DNA of 64,000 bases from Chloracidobacterium sp. (lineage in GTDB: Bacteria; Acidobacteriota; Blastocatellia; Chloracidobacteriales; Chloracidobacteriaceae), in NCBI GenBank assembly GCA_025057975.1, contig JANWUV010000012.1:1-64000 (forward strand), read 5' to 3'. The first letter of the stretch is position 1; the number at the start of each line of letters is the position of its first letter. Shown here piece by piece: positions 1-8,887 of this stretch. The notes beneath the pieces are model-generated. The model searched no databases. It saw only the letters and a program-made list of their open reading frames with translations, and was not told the origin of the DNA. Position numbers and translations under genes: made by a program.

Positions 1-602
1 CCCGCCTCCGCCATCCACAGCCGCTCCCCAGCCGGCCGCTCCTCCACATACCGCGCCCCGTCGTGCCGAAACCACCGGATTGCCTCCCGTCTGTCGTCAA
101 TCGTCACATAGTACGGAACCTTCAACACCGACTCATAAATGTCCCACTTCCGCAGCAGTTTCCGGTCCTCCGCCCACGCCCCGCGCCCATACTCAGCCAA
201 GTCGTTGCGGCGCGTCTGCGGTGACAGCGCCTCGACGATGATGAGCGGCGCGCGTCCCTCATCTTCCACCACATAGCTTGCCCGCGTGCGCTCGCCGCGG
301 TACAGCGCCGGCACGCCGACAACGCCCATCCAGTTGGGACGCAGCCCGCGCACAACGCCCTCGTGCAGGCAGTACAGGTACAGGTCAATGGCACAGAAGT
401 ACTGGTCGGGGGGGACGGTTGTGGGGCGGAAGGTTTCGTACAGGAGCAGGGCGAACAGGAGGTGGAACTCGCTGGGCAAAGCTTCTTCGTCCTCAAACTC
501 GCTGGGGAGGTCGTCCATGGTGAGGACGCGGCGGGCGGGGAGGTGAGGTGGTGGGGGCGTGGGCGACGGCGAGTGGGTTGGGTGTGGGGCGGGCGTCGTC
601 AT
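1..602 (-). CDS. Uma2-family (DUF820) endonuclease-fold protein, 3' end outside window
   Basis: Reading the minus strand from an ATG at 602 gives an uninterrupted frame to the window edge, so the C-terminus is missing (about 200 residues visible). It is preceded by a GGGAGAC ribosome-binding site. The central part carries the Uma2 signature of a PD-(D/E)XK-like fold: a hydrophobic strand ending in VEALSPQTRRND, then a Lys in RKLLRKWDIYE, then a strand PYYVTIDD. A Pro-rich N-terminus of about 25 residues precedes the domain. Members of this family are widespread in multicopy in cyanobacteria, Chloroflexi and Acidobacteria; most have no known substrate. Family call is firm from the motif spacing; the biochemical role is unknown. 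Confidence 0.8.
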   Translation of the reverse strand, partial: MTTPAPHPTHSPSPTPPPPHLPARRVLTMDDLPSEFEDEEALPSEFHLLFALLLYETFRPTTVPPDQYFCAIDLYLYCLHEGVVRGLRPNWMGVVGVPALYRGERTRASYVVEDEGRAPLIIVEALSPQTRRNDLAEYGRGAWAEDRKLLRKWDIYESVLKVPYYVTIDDRREAIRWFRHDGARYVEERPAGERLWMAEA

Positions 603-936
603 CGGTTGTCTCCCGAGCGGCTGGGATGAGCAGATGAAGGTGTTGATGGCACAACGGCAGACGAAGGTACAGCTGGCGCGTACGCTTGGCGTCGTCATGG
701 TGGCAAGCTGGCGCACGCACTATGAAGGCGCTCCAACCAGCAGAGCTTACAGCCAAGCGCCAGGCCTGGCGGGCGTTTGGATGCTAGACAGCGCTGCGTC
801 CAACCTCCGAACTCTTCCAGCCATAGGGCTTCAGTCACTGGTATGGTGAACTAGCGGTTGCTCACGTCGCTAGCACAGGACGGGGATATCAACCACTAGT
901 AACACTACCCTTGCAGATTCATCCCCGGCGATCTCC
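603..936. other. intergenic, no gene seen
   Basis: Between the Uma2 gene and the acyl-CoA dehydrogenase stop codon I find no frame with a credible protein, no RNA gene and no clear terminator. A GGGAGAC ribosome-binding site for the Uma2 gene lies at its left edge. Confidence 0.5.
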
Positions 937-2118
937 TCAGTCGGCGAGAAGCAATTTTGCAATTGTGTTCAGTTGCATAAACGAAGTTCCCTCGTAGATT
1001 TTCCCAATTTTCGAGTCGCGGAAGTACTTTTCGACCGGATAATCTTTGGTAAAGCCATAGCCGCCGAAGATTTCAACGACTTGGGAGGTAACGCTTTCAG
1101 CAACTTGCGACGCAAACCACTTTGTCATTGCTGCCTCTTTGATAAACGGCTGTCCAGCGTCGCGCAGCCGGGCGGCGTTGTAGACCATCAACCGTGCCGC
1201 TTCGATGTGCGTTGCTAGTTCGGCGATCTGATGCTGGATGGCTTGGAAATCGGCAATTCGCTTACCGAACTGCACCCGCTCCTTGGCGTAGCGAATGCCG
1301 TGCTCCAATGCACCCGCCGCCACACCGACCATCTGCGCACCAATGCCGATGCGCCCTTCATTCAAGGTCTCGATGGCGATCTTGTACCCTTTGCCAATCT
1401 CACCCAGCACATTCGCCTTCGGTACACGACAACCTTCCAGAATCAACTCGCAGGTTGAAGACGCTCGAATCCCCAGCTTGTTTTCCTTTTTACCGACCGC
1501 AAAACCTGGCATATCGCGTTCAACAAGGAACGCGGTAATGCCCTTGTAGCCGGCTTCTGGGTTGACGGTGGCAAAAACAATAAACAAGCCGGCCTCAGCA
1601 GCATTGGTAATCCAGAGTTTGCGCCCTGTCAGTTCCCAGTAATCGCCTTTATCTACAGCGCGGCAGGCCAAGGCGAAGGCGTCGCTGCCCGAACCAGCCT
1701 CCGATAGGGCGTATGACGCTAGCACGCGCGTCGCCAGTTGCGGCAAATAGCGCTTCTTCTGCTCCAGCGTCCCCCACCGCATGATGGCGTTGTTGACGAG
1801 CGTATTCTGGACATCCACGATAACGGACGCCGAAGCATCCACTTTGCCAAGCTCCTCCACCGCTAGAACGGCCATAAAGAACGAACCCCCTGACCCTCCA
1901 TACTCGACGGGAATCTCAATCCCCATTAGACCGAGTTCAAAGCACTGGTCGAGAATGGCCTTTTCAAAGACGCCTTCTTCGTCCATGCGGGCGACATGCG
2001 GACGAATGCGTTCGCGGGCAAAGTCGGCGACGCTGTCACGAAACAAACGTTCATCATCTGACAGAATCGTGAGTGCGGAAACGGGCGAGGAGGCTGGTAC
2101 AGGGGCAGCAGCGGACAT
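937..2118 (-). CDS. short/branched-chain acyl-CoA dehydrogenase
   Basis: A 393-residue FAD flavoprotein of the acyl-CoA dehydrogenase family, introducing the alpha-beta double bond in short acyl-CoAs and passing electrons to ETF. The order is normal: an alpha-helical N-terminal domain, the beta domain with YALSEAGSGSDA and LWITNA, and a C-terminal four-helix domain with QFGKRI and VEIFGGYGFT. The C-terminal stretch KIYEGTS places the catalytic Glu near residue 376, as in short-chain and 2-methyl-branched-chain enzymes; the whole tail resembles the branched-chain (ACADSB-like) group. The ATG at 2118 follows AAAGGAGC. With the methylmalonyl-CoA epimerase and second dehydrogenase further on, a role in isoleucine/valine or fatty-acid breakdown is inferred. 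Exact substrate cannot be read from sequence. Confidence 0.93.
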   Translation of the reverse strand: MSAAAPVPASSPVSALTILSDDERLFRDSVADFARERIRPHVARMDEEGVFEKAILDQCFELGLMGIEIPVEYGGSGGSFFMAVLAVEELGKVDASASVIVDVQNTLVNNAIMRWGTLEQKKRYLPQLATRVLASYALSEAGSGSDAFALACRAVDKGDYWELTGRKLWITNAAEAGLFIVFATVNPEAGYKGITAFLVERDMPGFAVGKKENKLGIRASSTCELILEGCRVPKANVLGEIGKGYKIAIETLNEGRIGIGAQMVGVAAGALEHGIRYAKERVQFGKRIADFQAIQHQIAELATHIEAARLMVYNAARLRDAGQPFIKEAAMTKWFASQVAESVTSQVVEIFGGYGFTKDYPVEKYFRDSKIGKIYEGTSFMQLNTIAKLLLAD

Positions 2119-2304
2119 CGCAAAAGCTCCTTTGGTCGGCGAAATGTAAGATAAGCAACGTTTCGGCTGTATACCACGACCGTTCTCAAAATCGAATGCC
2201 TATCGGCGGTTTTGGAAACCAACCGACATGGCGACTAGCGCCTCACTTTAGCGCTTGCACCTCCCCAAACCTCACGACATCATGCCCGACGCCGGCCGGA
2301 TTTC

Positions 2305-2790
2305 TTGAACTGCCGCCCGTCCAACGCCGGCTTGCACCACGCCGTGAACCCGAAGCTTGACGCCGCCAAACAGCATCTTCACAAGTACCGGCAGGCTTTG
2401 TTGCGCATCATCGGCGACATCACCAACCGACCGATTCAAGCGCCCTCTATCTTCGCGCTGACGGTCAGCTATACCGCTACTTGGGAGGAAGTTGGGGCGC
2501 TGGCGCTGATGGTCTGGGAACTGAGCGCGCTGGAACATGCACGTTTTGACGCCCACCCCCAGTGGGAAGCCGCCGCCAATGAAACCATTCGCTTTCTATC
2601 AGAGCATTGCGCCGGCTGCGGCTGTCGGCTGATCGCCTCGACCGGCCGTTTGTGTCACGCCTGTCTGACGACGCTTGACGCGCCGACGCGCTACGCGCTG
2701 CATGCCAGCGAAGTCGTGCGCCAGATTGAAGCCTACTTGGCCGAGCTGAACGCAAGCGCGGTGACCGAGAACGAGACGGATGACACATGA
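2305..2790 (+). CDS. small protein with a CxxC/CxxC zinc-ribbon-like pair, unknown function
   Basis: About 161 residues from a TTG at 2305, or 148 from a GTG at 2344; neither has a strong ribosome-binding site, so the start is uncertain. The middle holds CAGCGC, then 12 residues later CHAC, which looks like a small zinc-binding knuckle. The rest is helical and acidic at the end. Its stop codon overlaps the ATG of the next gene (ATGA), so the two are probably translated together, which suggests a functional link with the bi-domain oxidoreductase. I do not recognise the family. Confidence 0.7.
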   Translation: MNCRPSNAGLHHAVNPKLDAAKQHLHKYRQALLRIIGDITNRPIQAPSIFALTVSYTATWEEVGALALMVWELSALEHARFDAHPQWEAAANETIRFLSEHCAGCGCRLIASTGRLCHACLTTLDAPTRYALHASEVVRQIEAYLAELNASAVTENETDDT

Positions 2791-4733
2791 GACGGCCTGT
2801 CCAAGACCCACGAACTGGAATCTTCACCTACGCAGAGACTCCCGCGCCGAGTCTCGCGCCGGGCGGCGCTGTGATTCGGGTCAGCGCGTGCCTCCTTCAT
2901 GCTTCGGTCAGCTTGCCGGCGGCTGAAGTGCAGACGACAGTCTCGTCAACAGCGCCGGTTCCAGTGGCAAAGCCCGGCCTTGTACGCCGCATGTGGTCGT
3001 CGTTTCGGCAAGCTGGCGTCAAAAAAGCCTACGAGACGTTTGTTACCCGCAAGGCAACGCTCCGCTCGATTGAGTATGGCGGTGTTGGGGTTATTACAGC
3101 CGTCGCCCCCCGAAGCGGCTTCCGCGTCGGGCAGCGGGTGGCCTGGGCCGGCTATGGGCAAGACCTCCCGGCGCCGCTGGTTTTTGTGGCGACAACACGC
3201 TTGGCGGCGCTGCCGGAAACCCTACCGGACGACTTGGCCATCTTGGCGCTTCCGGGCGGCATGGCATGGCGCGCCGTCGAAGCAGCCGAACTACGGCTGG
3301 GATTGCCGGTGGGCGTCGTCGGGCGGAATCTGACAGGACTCTTAGTGCGCGGTCTCTGCCGTTTGGCCGGCGCGACGCTGTACGATCTCGACGCCGACCG
3401 GCAACTTGGCGACCGACCGCCGCCGGAGCGGTTGGCCGCACTGATTGTAACGGATGCATCGGCCGCCGAGCGACTGGCGGCGTGGATGCCCAGTGTTGTG
3501 CTGCCGCAGGCGCGATTAGTCGCCGCTTTGCCGGAACTTCCACTGGCCGCCTGGGCAGTCTGTCAGGCGCAGGAAATGCAAGTGCGGTTTACGTGGGCGA
3601 GCGGAAGGGGTAAACGCGATCCCTTGGCGGCGGCAGTTTCACCAACCTCTGCGATGGAAGCTTTCATCCGCTTTGCCGCTTCCCTACCGCCAGAGGCTCT
3701 CCCCACCGTCGAGCGTCATGACTTCAATGCCGTCGCCGCCGCTGTGGAGGATGCTTTTCGGCCCAATGCGCCACCGGACCGGGCGGTGGTGATGCTCTAT
3801 CCCACTGCGATTGAGTCTGGCCCAGTGTTGCGGTTTGATGTCGGAACGACGCGGCCCAAACTCGCTGGGACAGTCGGGCTGGCGATGGTCGCCGACGCTG
3901 ACGACGAACTACGGGACTTCATACCGCTAAAAGAAGTTCATCTCACCGGCGTTGTCGCAACCAAACCGGAAACCGCCAAGCGCCTTGTTAAAAGTGTTGA
4001 CGGTGAGTACGCCACAAATGATGTGTCGCCGCTGTTTTCCGACGGGAAGACCGACGTGGTGGTTATGGGGCGCGCCGCCGACGCTTTTCGGCTCGCGAGC
4101 GAGATTATACGCGGCCGCTTGCCGCTCTTTCTGACGACGCTCCCGACCGAAAACGAAGACGAACTCGATGAGCTGTTCCGGTTGGCGGCGACGCATGACA
4201 CGCCGCTAACGCTCGGCTTTGCGCGACTTTCAACACCTGCCTTCACCGACCTGAAAAAACTGCGCACGAACGCCGCGCCGGTTTGGTTGCACTATAGCTT
4301 TCAGGAAACCCTGCCGCCGCAATCAGCCGACGCCGTTTTTCGTCTGGCGGAAGCGATCCGGCTGGCGACGGCGCTGACGGAAAGCGTCCCGGAGCGACTG
4401 TATGCGCAGGAAGTCGTGACCGAAAACTCCACCACCCTCGCCCTGACGCTGGCGTTGTCGGATGGAAGCAGCGTCCAGATCAGCGCAACGTTCGGAGCCG
4501 AGGGCCGTCGTGAACGTTTTGTACTCCGCGCCGCCGGCGGGTACGCCGAGCGGGAAGACCTCGCGCCGACTGCCGGTGCCCGGCGAGCTTGCTTTGAGAG
4601 CTTTCTCAAAGCCCTGAGGAATGGTGAAGCCGCTGGTGGAACGAGGCACACACAACAAGCCGTCCGCACCGCCTTGCGCGTCCGTGACTCGCTCGCGTTT
4701 GGAACCGTGGTCGGACTTTCGTCCGCAATCTGA
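2787..4733 (+). CDS. degenerate bi-domain oxidoreductase (ADH-like N-half, Gfo/Idh/MocA-like C-half)
   Basis: A 648-residue protein built like the bi-domain oxidoreductases of polysaccharide loci. Residues about 1-265 follow the medium-chain alcohol dehydrogenase fold (GVGVITAV and RVGQRVAWAG are typical of the GroES-like domain). Residues about 350-640 follow the Gfo/Idh/MocA fold. Both halves look worn: no Cys/His zinc site is visible in the first, the nucleotide-binding loop reads VGVVGRNLTG instead of a clean GxGxxG, and the second half has no EKP motif (LPLFLTTLPTEN stands in its place). It starts inside the stop codon of the preceding gene. It may be a structural or regulatory relative rather than an active dehydrogenase; this is inference. 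Confidence 0.75.
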   Translation: MRRPVQDPRTGIFTYAETPAPSLAPGGAVIRVSACLLHASVSLPAAEVQTTVSSTAPVPVAKPGLVRRMWSSFRQAGVKKAYETFVTRKATLRSIEYGGVGVITAVAPRSGFRVGQRVAWAGYGQDLPAPLVFVATTRLAALPETLPDDLAILALPGGMAWRAVEAAELRLGLPVGVVGRNLTGLLVRGLCRLAGATLYDLDADRQLGDRPPPERLAALIVTDASAAERLAAWMPSVVLPQARLVAALPELPLAAWAVCQAQEMQVRFTWASGRGKRDPLAAAVSPTSAMEAFIRFAASLPPEALPTVERHDFNAVAAAVEDAFRPNAPPDRAVVMLYPTAIESGPVLRFDVGTTRPKLAGTVGLAMVADADDELRDFIPLKEVHLTGVVATKPETAKRLVKSVDGEYATNDVSPLFSDGKTDVVVMGRAADAFRLASEIIRGRLPLFLTTLPTENEDELDELFRLAATHDTPLTLGFARLSTPAFTDLKKLRTNAAPVWLHYSFQETLPPQSADAVFRLAEAIRLATALTESVPERLYAQEVVTENSTTLALTLALSDGSSVQISATFGAEGRRERFVLRAAGGYAEREDLAPTAGARRACFESFLKALRNGEAAGGTRHTQQAVRTALRVRDSLAFGTVVGLSSAI

Positions 4734-4784
4734 CTGCACCGCGCAGTCTTGCGGGTTGGGACTTTGCTGCAACGTAAAGCCCGT

Positions 4785-5570
4785 CTAAGCGGATGACTTT
4801 GCGCGCCGTGACCGCCCCTTCTTCAGGGGCGGCGCATCCGCCGCCTTGACGATGCGCGCCTGCGGCGGCGGCGCTTGGCTTGGCGCGGACGACGTGGACG
4901 CCGCTGCGGCTGCTGACGGCGCGGCGGCCGTCGGCGCAGGGGCGGATTTCGCCGGTTTGACGGCTTCCGGCGTCAGCGTCGGCGGCTCATCGTCCGCTGC
5001 GGGCGCTTCAGCGTTGGAAACCCCAAAGCTACGCAGAGCGGCTTCTTCATCCGTCCACATGTCAAAAACGCTGTCGAGCCGTGACACCGTGAGAATCTGC
5101 CGGACGGCCTGCGACGGATTCAGAAGCTTGAGTTTGCCGCCAGCCCGTTCGGCATGGTGATAACACTCAATCAGCGAACCAACACCAGTACTGCTGATGT
5201 AGCTGACGCCGCGCAAGTCAATGAGAAAGTTGACATACCCGGATGCAATCAGGTCGTCCACGCGCTTGGTCAACTCTTCTTGAGCGGTGCTGGGGGCAAG
5301 GCGCCCAACAACTTCCAGTACGCAAACGCCGTTGACTTTTTTATCCAAGCGATAGCGGGTCGGTCGTCGCGCTGGCGGACGACCTGCGCCGCGTTCGCTA
5401 TCGTTTTCAGAGGATTTCATGGCGTACAAGCCGCTTGGGGAGGACAGACCCTCTCGGCTGGATAAAAAACTTATTGGTGCGCTGTCGTGTACGCCTACAC
5501 TAGCTTCCGTAATGCGCTGCGTCAACCCTTTGTCGTCAAAAGCCGCTTGTTTTTTCGATGTCGGCTCCAT
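4785..5570 (-). CDS. STAS-domain protein (anti-sigma factor antagonist type) with long low-complexity tail
   Basis: The recognisable part is a STAS domain of about 100 residues, with NFLIDLRGVSYISSTGVGSL carrying the Ser that is phosphorylated in SpoIIAA-like antagonists. It is followed by an Ala/Pro/Thr-rich tail of about 80 residues ending in a basic PLKKGRSRRAKSSA. Start choice is open: ATG 5570 has GGGTGAAAG upstream and gives 261 residues; a later ATG at 5420 would begin just before the domain, and a TTG at 5642 would extend it. No anti-sigma kinase gene lies beside it. STAS proteins act in partner-switching control of sigma factors or of enzymes; the partner is not in this window. Confidence 0.85.
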   Translation of the reverse strand: MEPTSKKQAAFDDKGLTQRITEASVGVHDSAPISFLSSREGLSSPSGLYAMKSSENDSERGAGRPPARRPTRYRLDKKVNGVCVLEVVGRLAPSTAQEELTKRVDDLIASGYVNFLIDLRGVSYISSTGVGSLIECYHHAERAGGKLKLLNPSQAVRQILTVSRLDSVFDMWTDEEAALRSFGVSNAEAPAADDEPPTLTPEAVKPAKSAPAPTAAAPSAAAAASTSSAPSQAPPPQARIVKAADAPPLKKGRSRRAKSSA

Positions 5571-5649
5571 CGCAGCGACTTTCACCCAAAACACTAGGAC
5601 GCAAGTCGGAAAACTTGCGCCCCGGCTGAACTGGTTTCTCAATCAGCCG

Positions 5650-5811
5650 CTACTTGGCTTCCTTGTACTCCACGTGCCGACGCACCTTAGGATCATACTT
5701 CTTCAAAACGAGCCGCTCATTGGTGTTTTGCTTGTTCTTTTCCGTGTAGTAGCAGTGCGAACTTGCCGAACTCTGCAATTTGATTTTGATCCGCTTGCTG
5801 GCCTTCGCCAT
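5650..5811 (-). CDS. rpmG: 50S ribosomal protein L33 (zinc-free form)
   Basis: A 53-residue basic protein matching L33 along its length ([20 protein letters not shown]). It has only one Cys, so it belongs to the C-minus type that does not bind zinc. The ATG at 5811 is preceded by AAAGGAGA at good spacing. It stands alone here, without rpmB or the secE-nusG genes that accompany it in many genomes, and runs toward the STAS gene about 80 bases away. Confidence 0.95.
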   Translation of the reverse strand: MAKASKRIKIKLQSSASSHCYYTEKNKQNTNERLVLKKYDPKVRRHVEYKEAK

Positions 5812-5894
5812 AACCGCATCTCCTTTCGCTTGGTGCTGTAAGCGCTCGACAAACAGAAAAAGCTGAAACAAACGAGTGTTGCGGTTTTGGTTGT

Positions 5895-6857
5895 TCAGGT
5901 CAAGTTCTTTTCAGCATGGGTGTTCGCCGTCCCAGCGACTTCCGACACGATGACGCCAGCGATGGTGAGCGCCCCGCCGAGCAGTTCCCGCCACCCAAGC
6001 TGTTCGACGCCGACCAAGAACGCCATCAGCGACGCGAAAACCGGTTCTAAGGTCAGTGTCAACGCCGTCTGGGTCGCCGACACATGCCGCTGCGCCCACG
6101 TCTGTAGCCGGTAGCACAGAATCGTCCCAAACGCGACCAAGTACAGCAGTTCCCATACCTGACGGGTGGTGAGCGTGAGTGGCAGCAACTCCGGCGCAAG
6201 CACCGATGGAACCGGCCAGTTCAGCGCCGCCCATCCGGCCAGCGCAAGCCAACCGGCGGCGGCCACCAGCACCGACACCCCAAGCTGCACAATGTTGAGC
6301 GCGTCCACGTCCGACCGCTCGGCATAGCGTTCCACCAACACGATGTGCACTGCGAACGGCACGGTACAGCCGAAGGAAACGGCGTCGCTCCAGCGCCAGC
6401 CGCGCGTGTGGTCGTCGGGGAAGCACAGCAGCGTAAAGCCGATAAAGGCAATGACCAAACCCAGCAGATTGCCTGCCGTCGGCCGCCGTTTGCCGAACCA
6501 CGCGCCAAACAGCGGCACCAGCAGCACGCTCGACCCCGTGATGAATGCCGCCTTGGACGGACTGCCGCTCCATGCCAAGCCCTGCGCCTGCAAGACATAC
6601 CCAAGCCCCAGAAACAATCCCAGCCAAAGGCCGTGAATCATGGTCTGGGTGGGCAGACGGCGCAGCCGCCGCACCCAGATGAGCAACATCAGGGCGACCG
6701 CGATGCTAAAACGCACAATGATGTAGCGCATCGGCGCCAGACTCGTCGGATGCGCCGGGTTGGTGACATCTTGCGCGACGACGAACGTACTACCCCAGAC
6801 GGCGTTGGCGAGCACCAAGCCTAGCAGCGCCCGGTGGTGAACGGACAAACCTCCCAT
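5895..6857 (-). CDS. EamA/DMT-superfamily transporter
   Basis: A 320-residue protein with about ten hydrophobic segments arranged as two EamA repeats. The first begins with [21 protein letters not shown], the second is marked by [19 protein letters not shown] and [19 protein letters not shown], which is typical of the second repeat in this superfamily. Such proteins export metabolites or amino acids from the inner membrane; the substrate cannot be told. The start lies 12 bases after the stop of the upstream membrane protein gene on the same strand, so the two are probably co-transcribed. Confidence 0.9.
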   Translation of the reverse strand: MGGLSVHHRALLGLVLANAVWGSTFVVAQDVTNPAHPTSLAPMRYIIVRFSIAVALMLLIWVRRLRRLPTQTMIHGLWLGLFLGLGYVLQAQGLAWSGSPSKAAFITGSSVLLVPLFGAWFGKRRPTAGNLLGLVIAFIGFTLLCFPDDHTRGWRWSDAVSFGCTVPFAVHIVLVERYAERSDVDALNIVQLGVSVLVAAAGWLALAGWAALNWPVPSVLAPELLPLTLTTRQVWELLYLVAFGTILCYRLQTWAQRHVSATQTALTLTLEPVFASLMAFLVGVEQLGWRELLGGALTIAGVIVSEVAGTANTHAEKNLT

Positions 6858-6869
6858 CAGGCGAACGCC

Positions 6870-8540
6870 TCATTGCGGCGGACAGCCGCGAACGAAACCG
6901 GCGACGACGCCCCGCCGTGGGTCGCGTAGGCGTACGGTCGGATCAATGTTTGAGCCGCACGGCAGTGGACTGTCGCCACAGCGCGGGAAAACGCCTGGTT
7001 GCGGTATGGGCCGGTAAAGCGCCATCCCGTTGACGTTCTCTAGCGCAACCGGCGTTGGCGTTAGGCGCGGCGGACACACCAGGGGAACGGCGGACGGCCA
7101 CGGAAGCAGCACCGCTAGTCCCAACGCCGGCAGGATTGGCGACCAGCGCGGCAGTCCAGCTGAGACCTGCGCCAGCCCCAGCGCAGGCGGAATAACAAAG
7201 TACCCAACGCCGAACCGAAGCGACGGCGCTTGCGTCAACACGTAGGCGCCGCCCAGCCAGCCCAGCGCCAGCATCCAACCCCACCCCGGAACGCGCAGGC
7301 AACGCATCGGCGGCGTCAGCATCACCAGCGTCGCCGACAAACCGCCCGCCAGCAGCGCCGCCGCGACGGGTTCGTGGGATGGCCAATCCGGCAACCAGCG
7401 CCAGTCAAGCAAGCCGTTGAGCGGCCCATCGCTGTAGCGCGGCGACGCCAACGCGCCCCAGTCCCACCGCGCTTGGTCACGAATGGCGACCGTCAACTCA
7501 CGCGGCGTCCCGTCGGCGACTTGCCACGGATTCATCTCATAGCGCCATGGGACAGACAGGGCGAACAGCTTCGAGGGAAACAACGGACACCCCGACGCGA
7601 CCACTCGCGCCAGCGTGACGGGCAGCAGCGCCGCCCCACCAATCGCCGCCAGACCAAGCGCGGCGCGGCGACCATAGCCCGCCGCCCGCCAGTCCAGCCA
7701 CCCGGCGACGAGCAACAGCGGCGCAGCCGTCAGTTTAATGCCGACCGCCACGCCGGCTAGAACGGTTGCCCATTGTCCGCCAGCACGCACGCCGTCCGGC
7801 GACTGTTCGCCGCTCAAGATCACCCATGCCGTCGTCACAATGAGCGCCGCCGTCGGCACATCTGGCGAAGAGGAAGGCAGCAAGCCCTCGACTTGGCTCA
7901 GCGCGCCGACGCCCAAGGCCGTCGCCCAGACGAGAAACCAGTCGCTTGTCCGCCCGACGCCGCGCACGATCCGAAGCCCTGATAGGACGGCGCTGGTCAG
8001 CCACAGCGCCAGAGCAAAGCCGCCGCCAAGCGCCGCCGTACGGGTTTTCATCCCGCCGTGCGTAAACGGCGCAAAGAGCGCAAACCACGTTGAGGCGTAG
8101 CCTAGTTGCACATCCAGTAACGCCGTACCTTTCACCACGCCGTACTCCGCCAGCCAGCGCATGGCGGGATAGTGGTAGATGCCGGTGTCAATAAGCGTCA
8201 CCGGCGCAACGGCGACGGCGGCTGCAACGGTGACGGCGGTGAAGCTGAAAAGCGCCGCCGGCGACCGCAGACGAACATTTTCCAGCCAAACCAAGCGTAG
8301 CTGAGACAGACGCAACGCTGCCCCCACCGCCACAGCAGCGACGACGGCCGCAACCCACGGCGTCAGCGCCGTACCGAGCGCCGCAACCAACCAGAGATTG
8401 GCAAGCACGCCCACGCCCGCCCAGACGGCGACGACAAACCGCTCCGTTGGATTCGTCCCCGCGCTCCCGGCAAGACAGGCGCTGCCGATCACGCTTGCCA
8501 AGGTCGCCAACAGTATCCAGACGGCAAGCGTGATAAGCAT
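6870..8540 (-). CDS. polytopic membrane protein, glycosyltransferase-like (LIC_10190-type)
   Basis: From an ATG at 8540 the product has about 556 residues and 10 or more hydrophobic segments. An upstream extension to 8645 is possible in frame but is Cys-rich and unlike a membrane N-terminus, so I prefer 8540. A loop with DTGIYHYPAMRWLAEYG after the fourth or fifth segment, and YASTWFALFAPF after it, resembles the first periplasmic loop of membrane-embedded glycosyltransferase-like proteins annotated as the LIC_10190 family. That assignment is from memory of the motif and tentative. No soluble catalytic domain is visible. It is likely expressed with the DMT transporter downstream. Confidence 0.7.
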   Translation of the reverse strand: MLITLAVWILLATLASVIGSACLAGSAGTNPTERFVVAVWAGVGVLANLWLVAALGTALTPWVAAVVAAVAVGAALRLSQLRLVWLENVRLRSPAALFSFTAVTVAAAVAVAPVTLIDTGIYHYPAMRWLAEYGVVKGTALLDVQLGYASTWFALFAPFTHGGMKTRTAALGGGFALALWLTSAVLSGLRIVRGVGRTSDWFLVWATALGVGALSQVEGLLPSSSPDVPTAALIVTTAWVILSGEQSPDGVRAGGQWATVLAGVAVGIKLTAAPLLLVAGWLDWRAAGYGRRAALGLAAIGGAALLPVTLARVVASGCPLFPSKLFALSVPWRYEMNPWQVADGTPRELTVAIRDQARWDWGALASPRYSDGPLNGLLDWRWLPDWPSHEPVAAALLAGGLSATLVMLTPPMRCLRVPGWGWMLALGWLGGAYVLTQAPSLRFGVGYFVIPPALGLAQVSAGLPRWSPILPALGLAVLLPWPSAVPLVCPPRLTPTPVALENVNGMALYRPIPQPGVFPRCGDSPLPCGSNIDPTVRLRDPRRGVVAGFVRGCPPQ

Positions 8541-8887
8541 GGAGCAAGTTCGTCGGACTGGAATTCCACACGCAGGAGCGCCGTCTAAGGGCAGCGTTTC
8601 ACAAGCGGAACATCCACCGCTTACGGCGCACGCTTGACTTCCCATCTTTCACAAATCCTTCCACCATCATCAAGCGCACAGGTTGGGGTCAAGACGCCGC
8701 AATGGGCGGCCAAGCCGTCGCGTGCAGCCTGCGCAACGAAACGGGTTGACGAGTCCAGCCAGTACGGAGAACACTTACGCGAACGACAAGCCAACTTCGT
8801 CGCCCCGCGTTGGCTGTTCCGGCTAAATAAGGACGCTCCAACGACAACGGTATGGAACTTTAAATCACTGACCAGTGAGCGACGCTT
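8541..8887. other. divergent intergenic region
   Basis: Lies between a minus-strand membrane protein gene and the plus-strand Gfo/Idh/MocA gene, so it must hold promoters for both, although I see no convincing -35/-10 pair. A palindrome sits close to the right-hand gene (listed separately). No coding sequence is credible. Confidence 0.45.
8865..8878. promoter_or_regulatory. 14-bp palindrome just upstream of the Gfo/Idh/MocA start
   Basis: Perfect arms TCACTG and CAGTGA separated by AC, ending 9 bases before the GTG at 8888. It could be an operator or could fold over the ribosome-binding region. Short palindromes occur by chance, so confidence is low. Confidence 0.3.

Noticed and set aside
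559-849. 96-codon plus-strand frame with a helix-like stretch
   Set aside because: It overlaps the Uma2 gene start, has no ribosome-binding site and no family motif.
4732-4748. Terminator hairpin between the bi-domain oxidoreductase and STAS genes
   Set aside because: The GACTGC/GCAGTC stem is only six pairs and is not followed by a T-run.
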